This document shows, one piece after another, positions 36,448 through 45,249 of a DNA stretch of 64,000 nucleotides; within the stretch, counting starts at the first letter, position 1; each line of letters opens with the position of its first letter. This DNA is from Pseudomonas karstica (lineage in GTDB: Bacteria; Pseudomonadota; Gammaproteobacteria; Pseudomonadales; Pseudomonadaceae). The notes under the pieces are model-generated. The model ran no database searches. It saw nothing but the letters and a program-made list of their open reading frames with translations, and was not told where the DNA came from. The stretch is taken from the NCBI RefSeq assembly GCF_009707515.1, contig NZ_WLYI01000011.1, positions 1 to 64,000 of the forward strand. Direction: 5' to 3'. The position numbers were made by a program, and so were the translations under genes.

Positions 36448-37257
36448 ATGTCGCAGCACGTGTTTTTCGCTCACGCCAATGGCTTTCCTTCGGCCACCTA
36501 CGGCAAGTTGTTTGCCGCCCTGGCCCCGGAATATTGCGTGGCGCATTTGCCGCAGCACGGGCACGACCCCAGGTTCCCCGTGGATGATAACTGGCAGAGT
36601 CTGGTGGACGAGCTGATCCATCATCTGGAGCTGCAACCGGGGCCGGTATGGGGCGTGGGTCATTCCTTGGGTGGTGTGCTGCATCTGCATGCGGCCATGC
36701 GTTGCCCGCAGCTGTATCGGGGCGTGGTGATGCTGGACTCCCCGGTACTGACCCTGGCTGACCGCTGGGTGATCCGCGCCGCCAAGCGCTTTGGTTTTAT
36801 CGACCGCCTGACTCCGGCCGGCCGCACCCTCGGCCGCCGTGAAGAGTTCGCCGACCTGGACGCAGCGCGCAAATACTTCGCCGCCAAGACCCTGTTTCGC
36901 GCCTTCGATCCCGACTGTTTCGACGCTTATTTGCAACACGGCCTGCAACAGGTCGGTGATCGCCTGCGCCTGCGTTTTGACTCAGCCACCGAAATCAGTA
37001 TCTACCGGGGTGTGCCCCACACAAGCCCAGGCCAGGCCCGTCAATTGAAAGTGCCGCTGGCCGTGGTGCGGGGCCGGCAGAGCCGGGTAGTCATGCGCCA
37101 TCATGCCAGTGGTGTCGGGCGCATGCCCCAGGGCGAAATGTTGACCATGCCAGGCGGCCATATGTTTCCCCTTGAGCGCCCCCAGGACACTGCGGCTTTG
37201 CTCAAGAGCCTGTTTGCCCGCTGGGAAGCCCGGCAGTGCGAGCCCGACTGCGCATGA
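36448..37257 (+). CDS. Alpha/beta hydrolase, serine active site
   Basis: The 269-residue cytoplasmic hydrolase begins MSQHVFFAHANGFPSATYGKLF. It has the oxyanion segment FFAHANGFP, nucleophile elbow GVGHSLGGV (Ser at about 76), and a histidine in PGGHMFPLERP near the C-terminus. ATG 36448 is the first start that fits the fold, although no strong ribosome site is seen. The stop overlaps the next hydrolase start as ATGA, so the two are translationally coupled. The substrate is unknown; the acid residue cannot be placed with confidence. Confidence 0.85.
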   Translation: MSQHVFFAHANGFPSATYGKLFAALAPEYCVAHLPQHGHDPRFPVDDNWQSLVDELIHHLELQPGPVWGVGHSLGGVLHLHAAMRCPQLYRGVVMLDSPVLTLADRWVIRAAKRFGFIDRLTPAGRTLGRREEFADLDAARKYFAAKTLFRAFDPDCFDAYLQHGLQQVGDRLRLRFDSATEISIYRGVPHTSPGQARQLKVPLAVVRGRQSRVVMRHHASGVGRMPQGEMLTMPGGHMFPLERPQDTAALLKSLFARWEARQCEPDCA

Positions 37258-38108
37258 CCATACCCGTTGAAGAAGTGCGCCTGAGCCTGCCCCACATCGA
37301 ACTGGCAGCCCACTTGTTTGGCCCCCAGGACGGTTTGCCGGTGATTGCCCTGCATGGCTGGCTGGACAACGCCAACAGCTTCGCGCGCCTGGCCCCGAAA
37401 CTCAGTGGCCTGCGCATCATTGCCCTGGACATGGCGGGTCATGGTCACTCCGCCCATCGACCCGTTGGGGCGGGTTATGCCTTGTGGGATTACGTCCATG
37501 ATGTGCTGCAAGTGGCCGAGCAGCTGGGCTGGAAACGTTTTGCATTACTTGGCCATTCCCTTGGCGCCATCGTTTCCCTGGTGTTGGCCGGCGCCTTGCC
37601 CGAGCGGGTGACGCACCTGGGATTGATTGATGGCGTGATCCCGCCGACCGCTACCGGCGAGAATGCCGCCGAACGTCTGGGTATGGCCTTGCAGGCGCAA
37701 TTGAGCCTGCAGGACAAGCGCAAGCCGGTGTACAGCACCCTGGATCGCGCCATTGAGGCGCGGATGAAGGGCGTGGTAGCGGTCAGCCGCGAAGCCGCCG
37801 AACTGCTGGCCCAGCGCGGCCTGATGCCGGTGCCGGGGGGATATACCTGGCGTAGCGACAGCCGACTGACCCTGGCCTCACCGATACGTCTGACGCAAGA
37901 CCAAGCCATGGCCTTTGTGCGTCGAGTAGCCTGTCCGACACAATTGGTGGTGGCTAAAGACGGCATGTTGGTGAAACATTCCGAATTGCTTTCACAGCTT
38001 CCTTTCAATCTGACGACTTTGCCGGGTGGCCATCATTTGCACCTGAATGACGAGCCAGGTGCGGTCCTTGTTGCAGACTGTTTCAATCGGTTCTTCACCA
38101 TGCCTTGA
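37254..38108 (+). CDS. Alpha/beta hydrolase, second copy in the operon
   Basis: The 284-residue protein starts MTIPVEEVRLSLPHIELAAH and carries the HGWLDNA oxyanion motif, LLGHSLGAIVSLVLAG nucleophile elbow, and TLPGGHHLHLN with the catalytic His. It differs clearly from the preceding hydrolase apart from the fold, so it is not a recent tandem duplicate. ATG 37254 overlaps the upstream stop codon by ATGA. It completes the run ligase, thioesterase, hydrolase, hydrolase. Haloalkane dehalogenase-like or esterase function is possible. Confidence 0.85.
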   Translation: MTIPVEEVRLSLPHIELAAHLFGPQDGLPVIALHGWLDNANSFARLAPKLSGLRIIALDMAGHGHSAHRPVGAGYALWDYVHDVLQVAEQLGWKRFALLGHSLGAIVSLVLAGALPERVTHLGLIDGVIPPTATGENAAERLGMALQAQLSLQDKRKPVYSTLDRAIEARMKGVVAVSREAAELLAQRGLMPVPGGYTWRSDSRLTLASPIRLTQDQAMAFVRRVACPTQLVVAKDGMLVKHSELLSQLPFNLTTLPGGHHLHLNDEPGAVLVADCFNRFFTMP

Positions 38109-38157
38109 CTTGGCGGGAGCAACTGCCGAGGCTGGGCGGATCGAAAAGGAGTCAATC

Positions 38158-38214
38158 ATGAACAAGCTCAACACCGCAGCGACCCCACCCGGCCGTGGCT
38201 CGCTGACCCAATGA
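38158..38214 (+). CDS. 18-residue leader ORF coupled to the DUF4892 gene
   Basis: A strong AAGGAG lies seven bases before ATG 38158. The frame encodes MNKLNTAATPPGRGSLTQ and stops at TGA 38212-38214, which overlaps ATG 38211 of the DUF4892 gene as ATGA. The DUF4892 start itself lacks a good ribosome site, so translation probably depends on termination of this leader. It is too short to be a stable enzyme and has no signal features. Its position 50 bases after the hydrolase stop is consistent with read-through from that operon. Confidence 0.6.
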   Translation: MNKLNTAATPPGRGSLTQ

Positions 38215-39029
38215 GTATGCCGAAGGGATTTATCCGTATTCTTGGGCTGTGCTGTTTCAGCCCGCTGGTGTTTGCCGCCGATGTGCCAGGTAGCCAGGAT
38301 TTGCCCACCGTGCCCCGTCAGGCTGATGCCCAGATAGTTGATTACCGTCCAGCCGCAGAAAAAGAGCGTATCTATCCGATGGGCCCGATCCGCAAGATCA
38401 GTGGCCAATTACGTTACGAAGGCCAGGTCACTGCCCGTGGGCAAGCCACCGCCATCACCTATGAACTTCCTGCTGAACATACCTCCAGTGCCGCCTTTAC
38501 TGCGACGCGAGAAGCCTTGCAAGCCCAGGGCGCGCAATTGCTATTCTGGTGCCAGGCTCGAGATTGTGGGGAAAGCAGCCTGTGGGCCAATGAAGTCTTC
38601 GGCAGCGCCAAGCTGGTAGGCGCCGATGGCCAGCAGGAGTTTTTGCTGCTGCGCCTGGCCGCCCCCCAGGACAACTCTCTGATAGCGATGTATGGCATCA
38701 CCCGGGGCAATCGTCGGGCTTACCTGCATGTCGAGCAACTCGATGCCAGTGCGCCACTGGGGGATTTGCTACCCACTTCGGCCACGTTGTTGCGGGAGCT
38801 GAAAAGCACTGGCGAGCTGGACTTCCCCATGTTTGGCGCCGAACCCGACGCCACCTGGCTGACCTTGATTTCCCGCGGATTGAACCTGGACACTACTTTG
38901 CGGGTCAGTTTGACAGGTCCCAATGCTGAAGCCTGGCGCCAGGGGCTGATCGCTCAGCGCGTGCTTGCCGCACGGCTCGAAACAGGCACCACAGAGGCCA
39001 AGGGCCTGCACCTGCAATTGCTGCGTTGA
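38211..39029 (+). CDS. DUF4892 domain exported protein
   Basis: The 272-residue product starts with a signal peptide (MSMPKGFIRILGLCCFSPLVFAADV). The body is DUF4892: DLPTVPRQADAQIVDYRPAAEKERIYPMGPI and GQLRYEGQVTARGQATAITYELPAEH in the N-terminal part, and LLFWCQARDCGESSLWANEVFG with a likely disulfide between the two Cys residues. Proteins of this family occur alone or fused to OmpA; this one lacks an OmpA domain. Function unknown, periplasmic or outer-membrane associated. It depends on the leader ORF for its start. Confidence 0.82.
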   Translation: MSMPKGFIRILGLCCFSPLVFAADVPGSQDLPTVPRQADAQIVDYRPAAEKERIYPMGPIRKISGQLRYEGQVTARGQATAITYELPAEHTSSAAFTATREALQAQGAQLLFWCQARDCGESSLWANEVFGSAKLVGADGQQEFLLLRLAAPQDNSLIAMYGITRGNRRAYLHVEQLDASAPLGDLLPTSATLLRELKSTGELDFPMFGAEPDATWLTLISRGLNLDTTLRVSLTGPNAEAWRQGLIAQRVLAARLETGTTEAKGLHLQLLR

Positions 39030-39101
39030 TCGTTTCTGGGCGAACGGACCCGCGCCGTTCGCCTAAGCTCTTCATCTACAGTCTTCTTTTCGAGAAACCA
39101 C

Positions 39102-40175
39102 ATGCTCAACAATGATCGCCTGCTGGTGCAGATCCTGCTTCTGGTGCTGTTTGGTGCCAGTTTCTGGGTGATGGCGCCGTTCTGGTCGGCGCTGTTCTGG
39201 GGCGCGGTGCTGGCGTTTGCCAGTTGGCCGTTGATGCTCCTGCTGACTCGCTGGTTGGGAGGACGTGAGTCCCTGGCCGCAGGCATTCTGACCTTGGGCT
39301 GGATGCTACTGGTGGCGGTGCCTCTGGTCTGGCTGGGCTTCAACCTGGCGGATCATGTGCGTAGCGTCGTGGTGTTGATCAAGGATGTTCAGGTCGACGG
39401 CTTCCCCCAGGCGCCAGCCTGGCTGGGTTCCATTCCCTTGATCGGCGAGCGCCTGGTGGGCATGTGGGACAGCATCGACCAGCAAGGCACTGCTCTGATC
39501 GCCAGTCTCAAGCCTTATCTGGGGCAGGTCGGCAACTGGTTGCTGGCTCGTAGCGCACAGATCGGCGGCGGAATCCTGGAACTGACCCTGAGCCTGGTGT
39601 TCGTGTTCTTTTTTTATCGGGATGGGCCGCGCCTGGCGATGTTTGTCCATCGTTTACTGGAGCGTTTGATCGGCGACCGCGCGGGTTACTACATCGAACT
39701 GGTGGCCGGTACGGTGCAACGGGTGGTGAACGGGGTCATCGGCACGGCGGCGGCCCAGGCGTTACTGGCGTTGGTCGGTTTCCTGATCGCTGGTGTCCCG
39801 GGGGCGCTGGTACTGGGGATCGTGACCTTCCTGCTGAGCCTGATCCCCATGGGCCCGCCGCTGGTCTGGATTCCAGCCACAGCGTGGCTGGCATGGAAAG
39901 GCGATTACACCTACGCGGTATTCCTTGGGGTATGGGGGACGTTCATCATCAGCGGCGTGGACAACGTGCTCAAGCCGTACCTGATCAGTCGTGGCGGCAA
40001 CCTGCCGTTGGTCATCGTGTTGCTGGGGGTGTTTGGCGGCCTGATTGCCTTTGGCTTTATCGGCTTGTTTATCGGGCCGACGCTGCTGGCGGTGGCTTAT
40101 AGCCTGTTGATCGACTGGAGCGCAAACCAGGCCCAGGCACGCCGGCAGGAGGACCAAGGCCGCGACGGACTGTAG
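39102..40175 (+). CDS. AI-2E family transporter (PerM/YdiK-type permease)
   Basis: The 357-residue membrane protein has seven to eight helices and the AI-2E/UPF0118 pattern: GASFWVMAPFWSALFWGAVLAFASWPLMLLL near the start, LVFVFFFYRDGPRLAMFVHRLLERLIGDRAGYY mid-way, and LGIVTFLLSLIPMGPPLVWIPATAWLAW plus GLFIGPTLLAVAYSLLIDW near the end. The family exports the AI-2 signal or sodium/proton coupled solutes in different members. The TAG stop codon at 40173-40175 is the GTAG head of a REP-like element. Specific cargo unknown. Confidence 0.85.
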   Translation: MLNNDRLLVQILLLVLFGASFWVMAPFWSALFWGAVLAFASWPLMLLLTRWLGGRESLAAGILTLGWMLLVAVPLVWLGFNLADHVRSVVVLIKDVQVDGFPQAPAWLGSIPLIGERLVGMWDSIDQQGTALIASLKPYLGQVGNWLLARSAQIGGGILELTLSLVFVFFFYRDGPRLAMFVHRLLERLIGDRAGYYIELVAGTVQRVVNGVIGTAAAQALLALVGFLIAGVPGALVLGIVTFLLSLIPMGPPLVWIPATAWLAWKGDYTYAVFLGVWGTFIISGVDNVLKPYLISRGGNLPLVIVLLGVFGGLIAFGFIGLFIGPTLLAVAYSLLIDWSANQAQARRQEDQGRDGL

Positions 40176-40219
40176 CCGCTGACGAGGAACGAGGCTGCGA
40201 TGGGCTGCGAAGCAGCCCC
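40171..40219. repeat. REP-like element of the GTAGCCGCTGACGAGG class
   Basis: It begins TGTAGCCGCTGACGAGGAAC and contains a perfect stem GGGCTGC-GAA-GCAGCCC at 40202-40218. It sits at the junction of the convergent AI-2E and histidine kinase genes, overlapping the AI-2E stop codon (TAG at 40173-40175). It can serve as a hairpin that shields or ends both transcripts. This is a different REP class from the REPIN at 33701. Confidence 0.7.
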
Positions 40220-40238
40220 GCCGTTGGCCCTGCCGAGC

Positions 40239-41276
40239 TTACACCCGAGGCAACCACATAACGGCTGTCAACCCACCCCCTGGCGTCTCTTCCAGGCTCA
40301 ACTTTCCACCGAGCCGCTCTACCGCCTCCCTGGCAATGGTCATCCCCAATCCCACTCCGCCGGAGTTGCGGTTACGCGAACCTTCCAGTCGGAAAAAAGG
40401 CTCGAATACCGCTTCGTGCTTTTCGACGGCAATCCCCGGCCCATGGTCGATCACCCGTACCACCAAGGCCTGGGGGCTGTCCGCCAGATCAATGTGTGCC
40501 GTGCCGGCATAACGCAAGGCATTGTCGATCAGGTTATTGAGACTGGAGCGCAAGGCCATTGGTTGTACCTGCAAGGGCGCGCACTGCCCGCTGCATTGCA
40601 CGTGCGAACCTCGGTCCTGGGCATTTTCACTGAGGGATTCCACCAGCGCCTGGACGTCCAGCCAATGCCGGGTTTCGCTGGTGCGTTGTTCGTGCAGGTA
40701 ACTGAGCGTGGCGTCGAGCATACCGATCATGTCATCCAGGTCCTGGCGCATCTGGCCTTGCAGTTGGGTGTCCTCAATCTGTTCCAGGCGCAGCTTGAGC
40801 CGTGACAACGGAGTGCGCAGGTCATGGGAGACGGCCCCGAGCATGCGTGCCCGTTGCGTGACCTGCTCGCGGATGCGTTTTTGCATCATGTTGAAAGTTG
40901 AGGCCGCCTGTCGCGCTTCCTGGGGGCCGGATTCGTCCAGTGGCGGGCTATTGAGGTCGACACTCAAGCGCTCGGCCGCCGCGCTCAGGCGCTGGATGGG
41001 CCGACTGAGCAGTTTGGCGCCGTACCAGGCAGCGATGATCAGTGAGATAAATTGAAACGTCAGCGGCACCACCGGGCCGCCGAACCAGGGGCGACGGTGC
41101 TCGTGCTGTTTACTCATCAAGCTGCCGTCAGCCTGCTCGACCAAGGCTGCGGTTGAGCGTGGCGGCGGCGGGTCGTAGTGGTGAAACCAGAAGATAGCGA
41201 GCGCATGGGCCAGAACAATGGCCACCAGCAACACCCCAAACAGCCGGCCGAACAGCGTGTTGAAGGCGTTGCGCAT
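40239..41276 (-). CDS. Two-component sensor histidine kinase
   Basis: The 345-residue kinase has two membrane helices (at about residues 10-30 and 70-90 bordering a short periplasmic loop), a HAMP segment, a dimerisation helix with phospho-acceptor His in AVSHDLRTPLSRLKLRLEQ, an N-box LNNLIDNALRYA, and G-boxes DHGPGIA and GVGLGMTIAREAVERLGG. It phosphorylates the response regulator encoded just before it; the kinase ATG overlaps the regulator stop by one base (TGATG). The stimulus is unknown; the periplasmic loop is short and has no obvious ligand motif. Confidence 0.93.
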   Translation of the reverse strand: MRNAFNTLFGRLFGVLLVAIVLAHALAIFWFHHYDPPPPRSTAALVEQADGSLMSKQHEHRRPWFGGPVVPLTFQFISLIIAAWYGAKLLSRPIQRLSAAAERLSVDLNSPPLDESGPQEARQAASTFNMMQKRIREQVTQRARMLGAVSHDLRTPLSRLKLRLEQIEDTQLQGQMRQDLDDMIGMLDATLSYLHEQRTSETRHWLDVQALVESLSENAQDRGSHVQCSGQCAPLQVQPMALRSSLNNLIDNALRYAGTAHIDLADSPQALVVRVIDHGPGIAVEKHEAVFEPFFRLEGSRNRNSGGVGLGMTIAREAVERLGGKLSLEETPGGGLTAVMWLPRV

Positions 41277-42040
41277 CAACCGATATCCCGAGCATCAAAC
41301 AGATAGCCTTCGCCGCGCACGGTCTTGATCAGTTGTGGTGCTTTCGGGTCATCCCCCAGCTTTTGCCGCAGGCGCGACACCAGCAAGTCAATGCTGCGGT
41401 CAAAGGCTTCGATGGAACGACCACGGGCCGCGTCCAGCAGTTGTTCGCGGCTCAGCACCTTGCGCGGGCGTTCGATAAACACCCACAACAAGCGAAACTC
41501 GGCGTTGGACAGCGGAACCACCAGGCCATCATCGGCCACCAGTTGGCGCAGCACGCTGTTCAGGCGCCAGTTGTCAAAGCGGATATTGGCTCGCTGTTCG
41601 GTGCGATCGTCGCGCACCCGACGCAGAATGGTTTGGATCCGTGCGACCAGCTCACGGGGCTCGAATGGCTTGGACATATAGTCGTCGGCCCCCAACTCCA
41701 GGCCGATGATACGGTCGGTGGGCTCGCAGCGGGCGGTGAGCATCAAGATCGGTATGTTCGACTCGGCCCTCAGCCAGCGGCACAAGGACAAGCCGTCCTC
41801 GCCAGGCAGCATCAGGTCGAGTACCACCACATCGAAGGATTCGGCCAGCATGGCCTGGCGCATGGCCGTGCCGTCGGTCACGCCGCTGGTGAGAATGCCG
41901 AAACGGGCCAGGTAATCGATCAGCAGCTCGCGGATCGGTACGTCATCATCGACAATCAGCGCTCGGGTGTTCCAGCGCTTTTCATCGGCGGGCACGGTAC
42001 CTTTTTGATCGTCATTCGTCGCTGGGGAACGGGTTTGCAT
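41276..42040 (-). CDS. OmpR-family response regulator
   Basis: The 254-residue protein has a receiver domain (residues 30-145; acidic pocket in LIVDDDVPI, phospho-acceptor Asp in VVLDLMLPGEDG, and Lys in YMSKPFEPREL) and a winged-helix OmpR DNA-binding domain (RRVRDD... EFRLLWVFIERPRKVLSREQL ... IDLLVSRLRQKLG). ATG 42040 is used; the frame extends to a TTG 36 bases earlier. It has a 30-residue N-terminal extension before the receiver, which is longer than usual. It is cotranscribed with the sensor kinase gene. Confidence 0.93.
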   Translation of the reverse strand: MQTRSPATNDDQKGTVPADEKRWNTRALIVDDDVPIRELLIDYLARFGILTSGVTDGTAMRQAMLAESFDVVVLDLMLPGEDGLSLCRWLRAESNIPILMLTARCEPTDRIIGLELGADDYMSKPFEPRELVARIQTILRRVRDDRTEQRANIRFDNWRLNSVLRQLVADDGLVVPLSNAEFRLLWVFIERPRKVLSREQLLDAARGRSIEAFDRSIDLLVSRLRQKLGDDPKAPQLIKTVRGEGYLFDARDIG

Positions 42041-42322
42041 AGTGCGCTCATCTACCTGATAGGCCGCGGGGCCCAAGGGCGGCGGCGAGGTTTGTCACGT
42101 TCAGCATAGGCGCCCGATCCTGTGGCTGTGAAGTGCTGGACACTGGGGTCATGGGCGAGGCTAGCCTTCAGGGTTGTTGCAGGCATGTCGTGAATGTATC
42201 GACATTGAAATATTTGCCCGCCACTGAGCGAGTCCTGAGGATTTACCGATCATCGGATCCCGCAACGGCGCTGCTTGCGCTACAATTCGCGCCGATTTCG
42301 ACTTGCCTGAGAGCCCATTCCA

Positions 42323-43021
42323 ATGTCCGTTTGCCAGACGCCTATCATCGTCGCCCTGGATTACCCCACCCGTGACGCCGCACTGAAGCTGGCTGACCAG
42401 TTGGACCCCAAGCTGTGCCGGGTCAAGGTCGGCAAGGAACTGTTTACCAGTTGCGCTGCGGAAATTGTCGGTACCTTGCGTGACAAAGGCTTCGAGGTAT
42501 TCCTCGACCTGAAATTCCACGATATTCCCAACACCACGGCCATGGCGGTCAAGGCGGCTGCAGAAATGGGCGTGTGGATGGTCAACGTTCACTGCTCCGG
42601 CGGCCTGCGGATGATGGCCGCTTGCCGTGATGTGTTGGACCAGCGCACCGGCCCAAAGCCATTGCTGATTGGCGTGACTGTACTGACCAGCATGGAGCGT
42701 GAAGACCTGGCCGGTATCGGCCTGGATATCGAGCCACAGGAGCAAGTGTTGCGCCTGGCGGCCCTGGCGCAAAAGGCCGGCCTGGACGGTTTGGTCTGCT
42801 CGGCGCTGGAAGCCCAGGCCTTGAAAACTGCCCATCCTTCGTTGCAACTGGTCACCCCGGGGATTCGCCCGGCGGGCAGTGCCCAGGACGACCAGCGCCG
42901 TATCCTGACCCCGCGCCAAGCGCTGGATGCCGGTTCCGACTACTTGGTGATCGGCCGTCCGATCAGCCAGGCGGCCGACCCGGCCAAGGCATTGGCGGCG
43001 GTGGTTGCCGAGATCGCTTGA
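42323..43021 (+). CDS. pyrF: Orotidine 5'-phosphate decarboxylase
   Basis: The 232-residue TIM-barrel enzyme converts OMP to UMP in pyrimidine synthesis. Motifs are exact: [27 protein letters not shown], the catalytic [16 protein letters not shown] with its Asp-Lys-x-x-Asp, and the C-terminal [35 protein letters not shown]. Start ATG 42323. It is flanked by the two-component regulator, which is divergent, and the convergent oxidoreductase gene. Its stop lies 14 bases before a REP-like palindrome that may end transcription. Confidence 0.96.
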   Translation: MSVCQTPIIVALDYPTRDAALKLADQLDPKLCRVKVGKELFTSCAAEIVGTLRDKGFEVFLDLKFHDIPNTTAMAVKAAAEMGVWMVNVHCSGGLRMMAACRDVLDQRTGPKPLLIGVTVLTSMEREDLAGIGLDIEPQEQVLRLAALAQKAGLDGLVCSALEAQALKTAHPSLQLVTPGIRPAGSAQDDQRRILTPRQALDAGSDYLVIGRPISQAADPAKALAAVVAEIA

Positions 43022-43034
43022 TAGCGACGCCCAC

Positions 43035-43058
43035 GTGTAGGAGCGCTTGCTCCTACAC
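43035..43058. repeat. REP-like palindrome overlapping the oxidoreductase stop codon
   Basis: A perfect 10-bp palindrome, GTGTAGGAGC-GCTT-GCTCCTACAC, lies between pyrF and the convergent oxidoreductase. Read on the minus strand its GTGTAG supplies the last codon (Val) and the TAG stop of the oxidoreductase. It resembles a single REP of the GTAGGAGC class and could also act as a bidirectional terminator. Confidence 0.8.
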
Positions 43059-44057
43059 CTTCAGCACCAACTTCCCGAAGTTCTCTCCGTTGAACAACTT
43101 CATCAACGTTTCGGGGAATGTCTCCAGCCCCTCGACAATATCTTCTTTGCTCTTGAGCTTGCCCTGCGCCATCCAGCCAGCCATTTCCTGCCCGGCGCTG
43201 GCGAAGTTCGCCGCATGGTCCATCACCACAAAACCCTCCATGCGTGCCCGATTGACCAGCAGTGACAAATAATTGGCCGGTCCCTTCACCGCCTCTTTGT
43301 TGTTGTACTGGCTGATCGCACCGCAAATCACCACCCGGGCCTTCAGTGCCAACCGGCTCAGTACCGCGTCGAGAATGTCTCCGCCGACGTTATCGAAATA
43401 CACATCCACACCTTTGGGGCACTCACGTTTGAGACCGGCATGCACGTCTTCGTTCTTGTAGTCGATGGCCGCGTCAAACCCCAGTTCATCCACCAGGAAC
43501 TTGCATTTGTCGGCGCCTCCGGCAATTCCTATCACACGGCAACCCTTGATCTTGGCGATTTGCCCGGCAATGCTGCCCACCGCCCCGGCAGCGCCGGAAA
43601 TGACCACGGTTTCCCCGGCCCTGGGCGCACCGATGTCCAGCAGGGCGAAATACGCGGTCATGCCGGTCATCCCCAGTGCCGACAGATAACGTGGTAGCGG
43701 CGCCAGTTTCGGATCGACCTTGTAGAAACCCCTGGGCTCGCCGAGGAAGTAATCCTGCACACCGAGAGCGCCGTTGACGTAATCCCCTACGGCAAATTGA
43801 GGGCTGTTTGAAGCAATGACCTTGCCGACCCCCAGTGCTCGCATCACTTCTCCAATGCCTACCGGTGGAATGTAGGATTTACCTTCATTCATCCAGCCGC
43901 GCATGGCAGGGTCCAGGGACAGGTACTCGTTGCGCACCAGAACCTGCCCCTCCTGCGGTGTGCCCACCGGCACTTCCTGATAGGTAAAGGTCTCCCGGGT
44001 AGCCGCGCCGACCGGGCGTTTGGCGAGCAGGAACTGGCGATTGGTCTGGTCAGTCAT
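43053..44057 (-). CDS. NADP-dependent oxidoreductase, MDR family (zinc-free)
   Basis: The 334-residue protein belongs to the medium-chain dehydrogenase group of leukotriene B4 12-hydroxydehydrogenase/curcumin reductase type: RGWMNEGKSYIPPVGIGEVMRALGVG, the nucleotide loop GETVVISGAAGAVGSIAGQIAKIKG, and the VDVYFDNVGG motif. Zinc-binding Cys/His residues of true alcohol dehydrogenases are absent. It reduces alpha,beta-unsaturated carbonyls in related proteins. ATG 44057 follows the long frame that extends upstream without good motifs. Its TAG stop lies in a REP-like palindrome. Confidence 0.88.
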   Translation of the reverse strand: MTDQTNRQFLLAKRPVGAATRETFTYQEVPVGTPQEGQVLVRNEYLSLDPAMRGWMNEGKSYIPPVGIGEVMRALGVGKVIASNSPQFAVGDYVNGALGVQDYFLGEPRGFYKVDPKLAPLPRYLSALGMTGMTAYFALLDIGAPRAGETVVISGAAGAVGSIAGQIAKIKGCRVIGIAGGADKCKFLVDELGFDAAIDYKNEDVHAGLKRECPKGVDVYFDNVGGDILDAVLSRLALKARVVICGAISQYNNKEAVKGPANYLSLLVNRARMEGFVVMDHAANFASAGQEMAGWMAQGKLKSKEDIVEGLETFPETLMKLFNGENFGKLVLKV

Positions 44058-44283
44058 GGCAGGGACTCTGAAGAAGTGGAGTTTGAGTGATAGACCCTCT
44101 TGGCGCGGGGGGCAAGTTGGGCCGACAGGTGCGAATGCCCGCCGATACACTGCAATGATAGTGGGGCTGGCTGACTTATCACTGCCACTCATGGAGCGTT
44201 AACCGGCCTTCTAATAGTGCTGACAGGCCTGTGCTGCCACTGGCTAGACTGGGGCAACGGGTATCTCATCCAAGGATCCAACC

Positions 44284-45045
<762 letters not shown>

Positions 45046-45151
45046 GACTACAAGCCACTACCTGATCAGAATACCTTTGAGGTGCTGTGAGGCTTTTCCG
45101 TAGATGGCAAGGTGCCTGCTCAAAATGTGTTTCATTAGGTAAATAATATAA

Positions 45152-45168
45152 TTAAATCAATGATTTAA
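45152..45168. promoter_or_regulatory. 17-bp palindrome upstream of the MocR gene
   Basis: TTAAATCA-A-TGATTTAA is a perfect inverted repeat with one central base, located 82 bases before ATG 45250 in a very AT-rich stretch (about 45140-45180). It has the size and symmetry of a homodimer operator. Whether it is the MocR box or belongs to another regulator cannot be told. Confidence 0.5.
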
Positions 45169-45205
45169 TAAATATTTGAAGCTGCGCTGACCAACGTCTG
45201 TGCTT

Positions 45206-45245
45206 AACTGTTTTGGGTTTAAATGACAAACAGTTGAAGTGAGTG
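45206..45245. promoter_or_regulatory. Inverted repeat around the MocR gene ribosome region
   Basis: AACTGTTT at 45206-45213 and AAACAGTT at 45238-45245 form an 8-bp inverted repeat with a 24-base spacer, ending five bases before ATG 45250. It may be an operator pair for autoregulation or a stem that masks the start codon. Confidence 0.4.
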
Positions 45246-45249
45246 GCTC

